From positions 37,022-101,021 of the forward strand of contig JAJYUA010000012.1 of the NCBI GenBank assembly GCA_021792755.1: a stretch of DNA of 64,000 nucleotides, written 5' to 3'. This stretch comes from Pseudomonadota bacterium. Its GTDB lineage: Bacteria > Pseudomonadota > Gammaproteobacteria > Steroidobacterales > Steroidobacteraceae. The notes under the pieces were generated by a model that was given only the letters and a program-made list of their open reading frames with translations, made no database searches and had not been told where the DNA came from. Both the position numbers and the translations under genes were made by a program. Shown in pieces: positions 42,830 through 52,325 of this stretch (position 1 is the stretch's first letter; each line of letters starts with the position of its first letter).

Positions 42830-43759
42830 TCAGGGAAGCCGGCCGCTGATCTCGATGATCAGCTCTCGCAGCCAGGCGTGCGCCGGATCGGGCTCGTGAC
42901 GGTTGTGCCAGAGGAGCATTTCGTGCTGCTCGGGCGTCGAAAACGGCGTGGGAAAGGTCTTCAGCGGCGCAACGGCCGGCGCCAACCTGAGCACCCTCTC
43001 GGGCATCGTTGCGACGTAGGAGGTTCCCGCCAGAACCAACGGCAGATGCAGCAGGCTCGGTACGGCCAGCTGCACGGTCAGATCGACATCGAACAGACGG
43101 CGAACCAGCTCCTCGGTGCTGACCGAATAGCCGTTCGGCGCCCCGAACGCGTGCGGCAGTTCGAAGAACTGCTCGGCCGTGAGGGTATCGCGGACGGTCG
43201 GATGAGCTGCGTCGACGGCGCAGATCCAGCGCACCGGCCGCAGCCGTACCATGCGCAGCGAGTCCGGCCAGGCCCGCGTCGCATACAGTCTGAGGCTGTC
43301 CAGGCACACGCCCAGATCCGCCTCGCCGTACTCGAGCCGGGTGAGGATGCTCTCGGAGATGAGCTGCACCCGGCAGGAGATGCCCGGCGCCTGCACCGCG
43401 AGACGCTTGACGAGCGCCGGCAGCAGATCCGGCAGCGCTTCCTCCGAGATGATGATGGTGAATTCGCGCCGGGCCGTGGCTGGATCGAACTGCGGCTGGG
43501 TGCCGAGAGTGGCCTGGATCCGCAGCAGCGCTTCGCGCACCGGCTCGACCAGGGACTGACCGCGCGGTGTCAGCTCCAGGTTGCGCCCCACGCGCACGAG
43601 GAGAGGATCGTTGAAGTACTCGCGCAGCTTGTGCAGGGCCGCGCTCATCGCCGGCTGGGATACGTACAGCCTTTCGGCCGCGCGGCTGATGTTTTTCTCG
43701 TGCAGCAGTGCGTCGAGGGAAATCAGCAGATTGAGATCGAAACGCCTCAGCTCGAGCAT
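42830..43759 (-). CDS. LysR-family transcriptional regulator (NodD/NahR-like)
   Basis: A 309-residue LysR regulator. The N-terminal winged helix is DLNLLISLDALLHEKNISRAAERLYVSQPAMSAALHKLREYFND, of the NodD/NahR subgroup (DLNLL start, NDPLLVR wing), which often senses aromatics or flavonoids. The C-terminal periplasmic-binding-like domain begins around 92. It lies 225 bases upstream of the start of the PQQ dehydrogenase gene on the same strand and beside an AraC regulator. Control of the PQQ dehydrogenase or of the nearby O-demethylase is likely but inferred. Confidence 0.9.
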   Translation of the reverse strand: MLELRRFDLNLLISLDALLHEKNISRAAERLYVSQPAMSAALHKLREYFNDPLLVRVGRNLELTPRGQSLVEPVREALLRIQATLGTQPQFDPATARREFTIIISEEALPDLLPALVKRLAVQAPGISCRVQLISESILTRLEYGEADLGVCLDSLRLYATRAWPDSLRMVRLRPVRWICAVDAAHPTVRDTLTAEQFFELPHAFGAPNGYSVSTEELVRRLFDVDLTVQLAVPSLLHLPLVLAGTSYVATMPERVLRLAPAVAPLKTFPTPFSTPEQHEMLLWHNRHEPDPAHAWLRELIIEISGRLP

Positions 43760-43871
43760 GCATCACACCAGGTAGCTGACCGGGACGCCGGTCCTCGCCA
43801 GCCGGGAATCGGCCGGATATCGTACAGCGCGCGCGCTCGGGGGTGTCACCGAGGCGAGAAGGATGAGCGAC

Positions 43872-44861
43872 TCAGCACGCCGCGGCGGCGGGCACGACCG
43901 CCTCCGCGTCCCGCCGTGCTGAGCGGGCAGCGAAGGCCGCCCGGGCGCGATACTCCCGGGGAGTCATTCCAAATTGCGCCCGGAAGACGCGTCCGAAATG
44001 CGTGGCGCTGTTGAACCCGTGGTCGAAGGCAATGGCGGTCACCGTACGCCCGCGCTGACTGTCGGCGAACAGAGCCTGCGAGCAGGCCTCCAATCTTCGC
44101 TTGAGGATGTAGCGGTTGACCGTCTCCTCACCGTCGGAAAACAGGTAGTGCAGGTAGCGCGTCGTGATCCGGCACGCCTGGGCGATCCGGGCGGGCGTGA
44201 GATCGGAATCGTACAGATGCGCATGGATGTAGTTGAGGATGCGGATCCGGTGCGCGGTGCCGCGGGAGGAGCGCTCGGCGTGTGTCCTCGGCACCTGCGC
44301 GTAGGCTGCGCCCAGCAGATCGAGGACGGCGACGGCGATCCGCTCGGCCGAGTCCGCGTCGAGCGAGTCTCGGCAATCCCGCCAATACGTGCACAGGAAC
44401 CCCGACATCAGCCCATTGACACCGCTCGCGGCGCGCATCGCTATGGCGGCGAGCGACTCCGGGCAGGCGATGTGGCGGCGCAGTTTCGCGGTAGGAATGC
44501 CGAGCACGAGCATCCGGCTGCCCTGCGGGCAACTGATCTCATAGTGGCGGGTGCCATCGCACAAGGTGAAGTCACCGCTGCGCAGCAGCGCCTCGCGCCC
44601 GTCCTGGCGGGCGATGCCTTCGCCTTCGAGCATCAGGTGCACGAAACACCGCGGCGGGTGCACGCGGCCGCCGGGGGGGCGCGCCTGCCTGGCCTGCGCT
44701 TCCGAGGCGATTTCCGCCACCGTCACATCGCCGAGCTCGGCCCAGTCGGTTTGACCTCGGCAAGCGCGTTCCGAGCTCGGCACTCCCGCCGGCACGGGAT
44801 GATAGGCAGGTCCGCGACACGGATCGGCGCCGGCTGCCGCGGGCGACTCGAAGTAGGTCAT
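43872..44861 (-). CDS. AraC-family regulator divergent from the second O-demethylase
   Basis: A 329-residue AraC/XylS regulator. The ATG at 44861, preceded by GAGGGGGAAAC, fits; the much longer open frame upstream is an artefact. The N-terminal AraC-binding-like-2 domain (FVHLMLEGEGIARQDGREALLRSGDF, LCDGTRHYEISCPQG) is the type found in FeaR and related aromatic-pathway regulators. The C-terminal DNA-binding domain has ILNYIHAHLYDSDLTPARIAQAC and TAIAFDHGFNSATHFGRVFRAQFG. It is divergent from the LigM gene at 45368 across 506 bases and probably regulates it. Confidence 0.87.
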   Translation of the reverse strand: MTYFESPAAAGADPCRGPAYHPVPAGVPSSERACRGQTDWAELGDVTVAEIASEAQARQARPPGGRVHPPRCFVHLMLEGEGIARQDGREALLRSGDFTLCDGTRHYEISCPQGSRMLVLGIPTAKLRRHIACPESLAAIAMRAASGVNGLMSGFLCTYWRDCRDSLDADSAERIAVAVLDLLGAAYAQVPRTHAERSSRGTAHRIRILNYIHAHLYDSDLTPARIAQACRITTRYLHYLFSDGEETVNRYILKRRLEACSQALFADSQRGRTVTAIAFDHGFNSATHFGRVFRAQFGMTPREYRARAAFAARSARRDAEAVVPAAAAC

Positions 44862-46768
<1,907 letters not shown>

Positions 46769-46827
46769 GAGTCAGATCGCCCGGGATCGGGTGCCGCTGC
46801 CGCGCCCATCCGGGCCGGGCGGCGTCC

Positions 46828-47550
46828 TCAGTCCGAGGCGAGCCAGCGCTCGAGCGCCGCGGTCACCGGCCCCGGGCGCTCCAGCGTCACCATGTGGCCG
46901 CTGTCCTCGACGACCGCCAGGTGTGAGCGCACCACCATCTCGGCCATTTCCTCGTGGCGCGCCAGCGGACTCCATCTGTCCTGGCGACCGCACACAATGA
47001 GCGTCGGGCAGCGGATCGCGCGCAGCACGGCATCGGCCGAGGGCCTCGCCAGCAGGGCGCGGATCTGTGCGGCGAAAACAGCGGGCGTCTTGCGCTCGAT
47101 CATCGCCAGGATGGACTCGATCAGCGCCTCGTCCTGCAGCCGCTCGGGGTGGACCATGCCCTGCACCCACTCTCTTCCCATCGCGCGCATGCCCTGCGAC
47201 CTGGCGATGTCGAGCAGGCGAAAACGCTTGGCCGCCTCGGCCTCGCCGGCCTTCGCCTCGGGCCGGGCCTGGTGGCCGGTGTCGAGGAGGGCCAGCCTCC
47301 TGACACGCTGCGCCGCGTTGCGCATCACCTCGAGCGCCACCCGCCCCCCCATGGAATGGCCCGCCAGCGAGAACCGCCTTGGGGCGACCTCGAGCGCCGA
47401 TTGCGCCATGGCGGTCAGGGAGTCGGCGACGCCGTAATCGGCGACGAGGCATTCGTAGCGTGCGCAAAGGGCGGCGATCTGCGGCTCCCAGACCGCGCGA
47501 TCACACATCAGCCCCGGGAGGAACAGCACCGTTTCGCGGCTCATCGTCAT
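46828..47550 (-). CDS. Alpha/beta-hydrolase coupled to the acyl-CoA synthetase gene
   Basis: A 240-residue alpha/beta-hydrolase. The oxyanion region is LFLPGLMCDRAVWEPQI, the nucleophile elbow is AGHSMGGRVAL with the catalytic Ser, the acid is in LIVCGRQDRWSP, and the catalytic His is in VEDSGHMVTLERP. It overlaps the preceding synthetase gene by four bases (ATGA), which implies translational coupling and a shared pathway. Possible roles are CoA-thioester hydrolysis or cleavage of a beta-keto ester or acid; the sequence does not decide. Confidence 0.85.
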   Translation of the reverse strand: MTMSRETVLFLPGLMCDRAVWEPQIAALCARYECLVADYGVADSLTAMAQSALEVAPRRFSLAGHSMGGRVALEVMRNAAQRVRRLALLDTGHQARPEAKAGEAEAAKRFRLLDIARSQGMRAMGREWVQGMVHPERLQDEALIESILAMIERKTPAVFAAQIRALLARPSADAVLRAIRCPTLIVCGRQDRWSPLARHEEMAEMVVRSHLAVVEDSGHMVTLERPGPVTAALERWLASD

Positions 47551-49550
47551 GCCCTGCCAAGGCGGTAATCCTGCTGCGTGGCCGCGTATTCGATGAAGAA
47601 ATCGAGTGCCCGCGGGTCGGCCATGGCACTGACGTTTGCGGCCTTCGCCGCCGGCACGCCGAGCAGGATCCGCCTGACCGGCACTTCCATCTTTTTGCCC
47701 GTGAGAGTCATGGGAATGAGCGGCACCGGGATGATCCTGTCGGGCACGTGCCTCGAGGTGTATTCGCGGCGCAGGGTGTCGCGGATCTTCTGCGCGGCCT
47801 GCTCGAGCGCAACTCCGGGGACAAGCTTCACGAACAGCGGCATGAAGAAGCCGCCGTCCGGCAGGTCGAGATTGACGATCAGGCTGTCTTCGACCTCGGG
47901 CAATGTGGCGAGCGTCCGATAGATCTCAGCGGTGCCGATGCGCACGCCGTATCGATTCAACGTGGCGTCCGACCGTCCCAGCACGAAGCAGCCGCCGCGC
48001 GCGTTGACGCGAAAGAAATCTCCGTGCCGCCAGATCCCCGGGAATTCCTCGAAGTAGCTTTCGCGGTAGCGCCGGTTGTCCGGATCGTTCCAGAAGCGCA
48101 CGGGCATGGACGGCAGCGGTTCCGTGAGGACCAGCTCGCCGACCTCGTCGGTGACGGCCTCGCCCCGCTCATTGAAGGCCTTGACCGCCACACCGAGCGA
48201 GGGTGCCTGGATCTCCCCGGCGTACACCGGCAAAGTGGGCACGCCGCCGACGAAACCGGTGCAGCAGTCGGTGCCGCCGCTGCCGTTGGCAACCCATAGG
48301 TCCTGCTTGACGTTGGAGTAGAACCAGGCCATGCACGCCGGCGTGGCGGGCGAGCCGGCCAACGAAATGCTGCGCAGGTGCGACAGGTCATAGCGCTCGC
48401 GCGGCACGATGCCGGCGCGCGCCATCTGCTCGACGTAAGTGGGGCTGGCGCCCAGCATGGTGGCTTGCGCGTCCTGCGCAAGCTTCCACAGCGCATCCGC
48501 GGCGGGATACGCGGGACTGCCGTCGTAAAGAATGGGGATCGCGCCGGTGGCGAGCGTGCTCGCCAGGAAATTCCACAGCATCCAGCCCGTGGTGGTGAAG
48601 AACAGCAGCCGCTCCCCGGGATGCAGGTCGAAATGGAAAGCCGCGTTCTTTTGCGTCTCGAGGAGGATGCCGCCATGACCGTGGACGATGGCCTTGGGCA
48701 GTCCCGTGGTCCCGGAAGAAAACAACGTCCACAGGGGATGATCGAACGCGACCTGCTCGAAGCGGAATTCACCGGCATCGATGCGGGGATGATCGAGCAC
48801 CTCCGCCCAGGCGAGCATATCCGACCGCGGCGGCGCAGCGGTCGGGTCGAGATAAGGCAGGTGAATCACGTGCCGCACGCTCGGCAAGCCTGCCAGGATC
48901 CGCTCGAGCTCGGCACGACGATCGAATGGCTTGCCGCCGTATCGGTAGCCGTCGATGCAGAACAGGACCGCTGGCGAGAGCTGCGCGAAACGATCGAGCA
49001 CGCCACGCTCACCGAAGTCCGGCGAACAGCAGGCCCAGATCGCCCCGATCGCCGTGGTGGCGAGCATGGCGATCACCGTGTGCGGGATGTTGGGCATCCA
49101 GGCGACCACCCGCTCGCCCGGCCGCACCCCGAGCGCACGCAGCTGCGTGGCGAGAATGCGCACCTTTGCGCCGAGCTCCCCCCAGGTCATCTCCTCGGGC
49201 GGGCGGCTCTCGCTGGCGTGCAGCAGCGCGATGCCTCCGTCACGCTCCCTGCGCAGTAGGTTCTGCGCATAGTTCAAGCGGGCACCGGGGAACCATTGTG
49301 CCCCGGGCATGGCGCGCCGGCCGAGGACTTGGCTGTAGGGAGAGGAAGCCTGCACCTCGAAGAAGTCCCACAGGGCGCCCCAGAACGACTCGAGATCTTG
49401 CACCGACCAGCGCCACAGCTGCATATAGTCGCCGAATGGGAGCCCGCGCTCGCGCTGCAGCCAGCGGCTGAGCGCCGTCACGTTGGCGTGCTCGATACGC
49501 GCCGCGCCCGGCGTCCAGAGAATCTCCCCCTCTTGCATCGATCTTTGCAC
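47547..49550 (-). CDS. Acetoacetyl-CoA synthetase family acyl-CoA ligase
   Basis: An AMP-forming acyl-CoA synthetase of the acetoacetate-CoA ligase family, 667 residues, the usual length. ANL signatures are TLFSSGTTGLPKAIVHGHGG (P-loop), NGSGGTDCCTGFVGG, WRHGDFFRVNARGG and the C-terminal catalytic Lys in PMTLTGKKMEVPVR. Start: GTG 49550 or ATG 49538, the latter having GAGG 11 bases upstream. The family activates the 3-oxo acid acetoacetate. Here, beside ligM and near a module predicted to make aroylacetates (also 3-oxo acids), a vanilloylacetate or 4-hydroxybenzoylacetate substrate is a reasonable inference. Confidence 0.85.
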   Translation of the reverse strand: MQRSMQEGEILWTPGAARIEHANVTALSRWLQRERGLPFGDYMQLWRWSVQDLESFWGALWDFFEVQASSPYSQVLGRRAMPGAQWFPGARLNYAQNLLRRERDGGIALLHASESRPPEEMTWGELGAKVRILATQLRALGVRPGERVVAWMPNIPHTVIAMLATTAIGAIWACCSPDFGERGVLDRFAQLSPAVLFCIDGYRYGGKPFDRRAELERILAGLPSVRHVIHLPYLDPTAAPPRSDMLAWAEVLDHPRIDAGEFRFEQVAFDHPLWTLFSSGTTGLPKAIVHGHGGILLETQKNAAFHFDLHPGERLLFFTTTGWMLWNFLASTLATGAIPILYDGSPAYPAADALWKLAQDAQATMLGASPTYVEQMARAGIVPRERYDLSHLRSISLAGSPATPACMAWFYSNVKQDLWVANGSGGTDCCTGFVGGVPTLPVYAGEIQAPSLGVAVKAFNERGEAVTDEVGELVLTEPLPSMPVRFWNDPDNRRYRESYFEEFPGIWRHGDFFRVNARGGCFVLGRSDATLNRYGVRIGTAEIYRTLATLPEVEDSLIVNLDLPDGGFFMPLFVKLVPGVALEQAAQKIRDTLRREYTSRHVPDRIIPVPLIPMTLTGKKMEVPVRRILLGVPAAKAANVSAMADPRALDFFIEYAATQQDYRLGRA

Positions 49551-50224
49551 CTCATCTCATGCGCTGTGGGCAGGCTTGGCCGCGCCCAAGCGGCGAACGC
49601 CGATCGGGGCGGCCGGCCGGACAATGAATCCTAGGGACAGAGGTCGGCAATCGGCGCGAACCTCGTCCGTCGGGCGGCGCGCTTCGCGCACCGGACAGAG
49701 CCGTATTCGTCACCTCCTGGGGTGAATTGCAACAGGTGCCCGTGAAGCCGGCGGCGTCGGTCGGCTGCCCCGATGATGATGTAACGGTCGTCGGTGTGAT
49801 CAATTCCACCAATTGCGCCGGCGAGCGTAGCGCGCGGGCCACGGCGATCGCGCGGATCAGAGCGCAAGACTCATGGACCGACAGCGCAAGAGCGCTGCCG
49901 GGCGCTGCGCCCCGGGGCCCGTGCGGGCCGATAGACCTTCGGTCAGATCCCCGGCCCCGGCGGGCGGCGCAAACCCGCCGCGGTCCACAGCGTCCTTGCA
50001 CGGCTCGTTGCGGCCTCGCGGCAATCAGCAGGCCCTTGCGGCCGGCCCGGAGCGCTCCGCCGCTGCGCAGAGGCGGTGCGAAGCGGGCTCACTTTTCCCG
50101 GCTGGACGCGATCCATTTCCCTGACGGACACGAGCCATGCAGACCCCCGCCGCATCATGGCCTGGGGGATTGCGCGCCCCGTGTCGTATTCGACGCGGGG
50201 CGCAGGCTGTTCGAAAGGCGGGCA
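49551..50224. promoter_or_regulatory. 674-base non-coding region between divergent genes
   Basis: Divergent control region between the acyl-CoA ligase and the SDR gene. The open frame preceding the SDR start is Arg/Pro/Ala-rich with no family resemblance, so I do not call it coding. A relatively A+T-rich patch lies near 49771-49815 (TGTGATCAATTCCACCAATT). The main structure is the inverted repeat at 50174-50203, listed separately. Confidence 0.5.
50174..50203. promoter_or_regulatory. 30-base inverted repeat just before the SDR gene
   Basis: GCGCCCCG (50174-50181) pairs with CGGGGCGC (50196-50203), and an inner GTCG (50183-50186) with CGAC (50191-50194), separated by one mismatch and a TATT loop. 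It ends 21 bases before the SDR ATG, where it could be an operator or a leader hairpin. Confidence 0.5.
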
Positions 50225-51055
50225 ATGAGCGCCATCAATACGGGCGATTTATTCACGGTCGAAGGCCATGGTGTCATTGTCACCGGCGGCGCGAGCGGCA
50301 TCGGCCTCGGATATGTCGAGGCGCTGGCAGGCAAAGGGGCCCGGGTGACGATATTCGACATCGACCCGCGCCGCATCGAAGCCGAAGTCGGACGCCTGCG
50401 GGCTGCCGGACTCGACGTTGCCGGACAGGTGCTCGACGTGACCGATCATGCCGCACTCGAGACGGCTGTCGATAGCGTAGCCGACCACTACGCCCGGCTG
50501 GACGCGGTGTTTGCGAACGCGGGCATCGATTCCGGTCCGGGCTTTCTCACCGGCTGGGCGGGCGAGGACAGGCCGCGCGCCCCGGAGGGTGAGCTCGAGC
50601 GCTACACGGATCAGCGATGGAATCGCGTCATCGAGGTGAATCTCAACGGCGTATTCGCCACCGTCCGTGCAGCCTCCCGGCACATGAAGGTGCAGCGGCG
50701 GGGACGCATCGTCCTTACCACCTCCCTCGCCGGGCGGCGCGTCGAGCCTGCCATCGGCTCGGCCTACATGGCCGCCAAGGCAGGCGCGGCGCATTTCATG
50801 CGGTGCGCCGCCCTGGAGCTGGCCGCCTATGGCGTCACGGTGAACGCCATCGCTCCCGGGTTCATCGTCACCAATATCGGTGGAGGCCACGCCAAAGCGG
50901 CCGCAGTTCAGCAGCGTATGGCCAGGGCCATCCCCCTGGGTCGCGTCGGCTTGCCTGCGGATCTGCACGGCCTTGCGCTGTTTTTTGCGTCCGCGGCGTC
51001 GTCCTACGTCACCGGCCAGGAAATCGTCGTCGATGGCGGGTGGGGGCTCGGTTAG
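50225..51055 (+). CDS. Short-chain dehydrogenase/reductase
   Basis: Classical SDR of 276 residues from ATG 50225. The cofactor motif is VIVTGGASGIGLGYVEAL, the NAG motif is in VFANAGIDSG, catalytic Ser is in LTTSLAGRR, and the Tyr-x-x-x-Lys is YMAAKAG. An acidic residue after the second strand (FDIDPR) suggests NAD+. It begins an apparent rightward set SDR, zinc dehydrogenase, TonB receptor, cupin. It could oxidise or reduce an aryl-propanoid or aryl-glyceryl side-chain alcohol, as Lig-type SDRs do, but the substrate is not readable. Confidence 0.88.
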   Translation: MSAINTGDLFTVEGHGVIVTGGASGIGLGYVEALAGKGARVTIFDIDPRRIEAEVGRLRAAGLDVAGQVLDVTDHAALETAVDSVADHYARLDAVFANAGIDSGPGFLTGWAGEDRPRAPEGELERYTDQRWNRVIEVNLNGVFATVRAASRHMKVQRRGRIVLTTSLAGRRVEPAIGSAYMAAKAGAAHFMRCAALELAAYGVTVNAIAPGFIVTNIGGGHAKAAAVQQRMARAIPLGRVGLPADLHGLALFFASAASSYVTGQEIVVDGGWGLG

Positions 51056-51064
51056 GGGCGGATC

Positions 51065-52069
51065 ATGAAGACGGCGGTTTTCCGCGATTTCCACGCGCCT
51101 CTCGCGATCGAGGACCGGCCGCAACCCCGGCCGGCGGACGATGAGGTGGTAATCGAGGTGTGCCGCTGCGGCATTTGCGGCAGCGATCTGCACATGACAC
51201 GAGAGCCCGCCTTCGGCACTCGACCCGGCGCCGTGCTCGGACACGAGTTCGCCGGCAGGGTCATCGAGCTCGGGCATGCGGTGCGCGGCCTGAAGGTCGG
51301 TGACCGCGTGGCGGTGGCGCCGGTGCGCGGATGTGGACGCTGCCCCTCGTGTCTGGCGGGAGAGCCGGCGTGGTGCCGGCACATGATCCTGCAGGGCGGA
51401 GGGTATGCCGAGCTCGCGGTCACCAAGGACCGGCAATGCCTTCCGCTTCCCCGCACCACCGCGATCGAGGATCGCGCGCTGGTCGAGCCGCTTGCCGTGG
51501 CGCTGCACGGCGTTCGCCTGGCAAGCCTGTCTCCCGGGGCACGCGTGCTGGTGATGGGCGCAGGTCCCATCGGGCTCGGCGTCACGTTCTGGGCCCGGCG
51601 CCTGGGCGCGATCGCCGTCGCGGTCACGGACCTCACTCTTGCGCAGGCGGACCGAGCCGTCGAAATGGGCGCAACGGCGTTCCTTCAGGCGGGCGAAGAT
51701 GCCGTCCAGTCCGTGGCGCACGCGCTGGGTGGATCGCCCGATGTCATCTTCGAGTGCGTTGGCCGGCCTGGGATTCTCTCCCGCGCCATCGAGCACGTGC
51801 GGCCGCGGGGGCTCATCGTGATGCTCGGTCTGTGCACGTCGCCGGACAGTTTCGTGCCGTTCCAGGCGGTATCGAAAGAGGTGCGCATCCTGACCTCGGC
51901 CTTCTTTTCGATGGACGACTATCGGGCGGCGCTCGAGGCGCTCGATGGCGGCCACTGCGCCGCGAAGGCGATGGTGACCGGGACGGTCCGGCTGTCGCAG
52001 ATGCCGGAGGCCTTCGAGGCTTTACGCCAGCGCACCTCCCAGTGCAAGGTCATGGTGAGGCCGGATTGA
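51065..52069 (+). CDS. Zinc-dependent alcohol dehydrogenase (MDR, threonine/polyol dehydrogenase-like)
   Basis: A 334-residue zinc MDR. Catalytic zinc ligands are visible in CRCGICGSDLHM and GHEFAG, and the structural zinc site is CGRCPSCLAGEPAWC. The Rossmann fold begins VLVMGAGPIGLGVTFWA. It starts 9 bases after the SDR and is certainly cotranscribed. The closest groups are threonine, sorbitol and galactitol dehydrogenases. In this neighbourhood a secondary alcohol of an aromatic side chain is a possible substrate. Confidence 0.88.
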   Translation: MKTAVFRDFHAPLAIEDRPQPRPADDEVVIEVCRCGICGSDLHMTREPAFGTRPGAVLGHEFAGRVIELGHAVRGLKVGDRVAVAPVRGCGRCPSCLAGEPAWCRHMILQGGGYAELAVTKDRQCLPLPRTTAIEDRALVEPLAVALHGVRLASLSPGARVLVMGAGPIGLGVTFWARRLGAIAVAVTDLTLAQADRAVEMGATAFLQAGEDAVQSVAHALGGSPDVIFECVGRPGILSRAIEHVRPRGLIVMLGLCTSPDSFVPFQAVSKEVRILTSAFFSMDDYRAALEALDGGHCAAKAMVTGTVRLSQMPEAFEALRQRTSQCKVMVRPD

Positions 52070-52325
52070 CCGGCGCCCTGATCCAGCCGGCCGACACGAG
52101 CGCCCGCCTGCACCTCCCCGGTTGTGCGCTATCGGTCGAATGTCTTGCGCTCTGGGGCGCGCGCCGCCCGTGGCCCCGGCGCTACGCTTACGACGGAACA
52201 CCCGGAATGGGATTGCATTCGCCAACACCGCTTCTGGTGCTCCGCTATCCGATCCAGCCTGCGGGTGGCCGCTCGAACAACGCCGCGCGATTGGGCATCG
52301 CGCTTGCCGGAGGGGGATACGCATC

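Noticed and set aside
41348..44014. An 888-codon plus-strand open frame spanning the PQQ dehydrogenase and LysR genes.
   Set aside because: It crosses two unrelated minus-strand genes and their intergenic gap, and shows no domain of its own.
49727..50224. A 166-codon N-terminal extension of the SDR open frame.
   Set aside because: The composition is Arg/Pro-rich and non-conserved; the SDR fold begins directly after the ATG at 50225.
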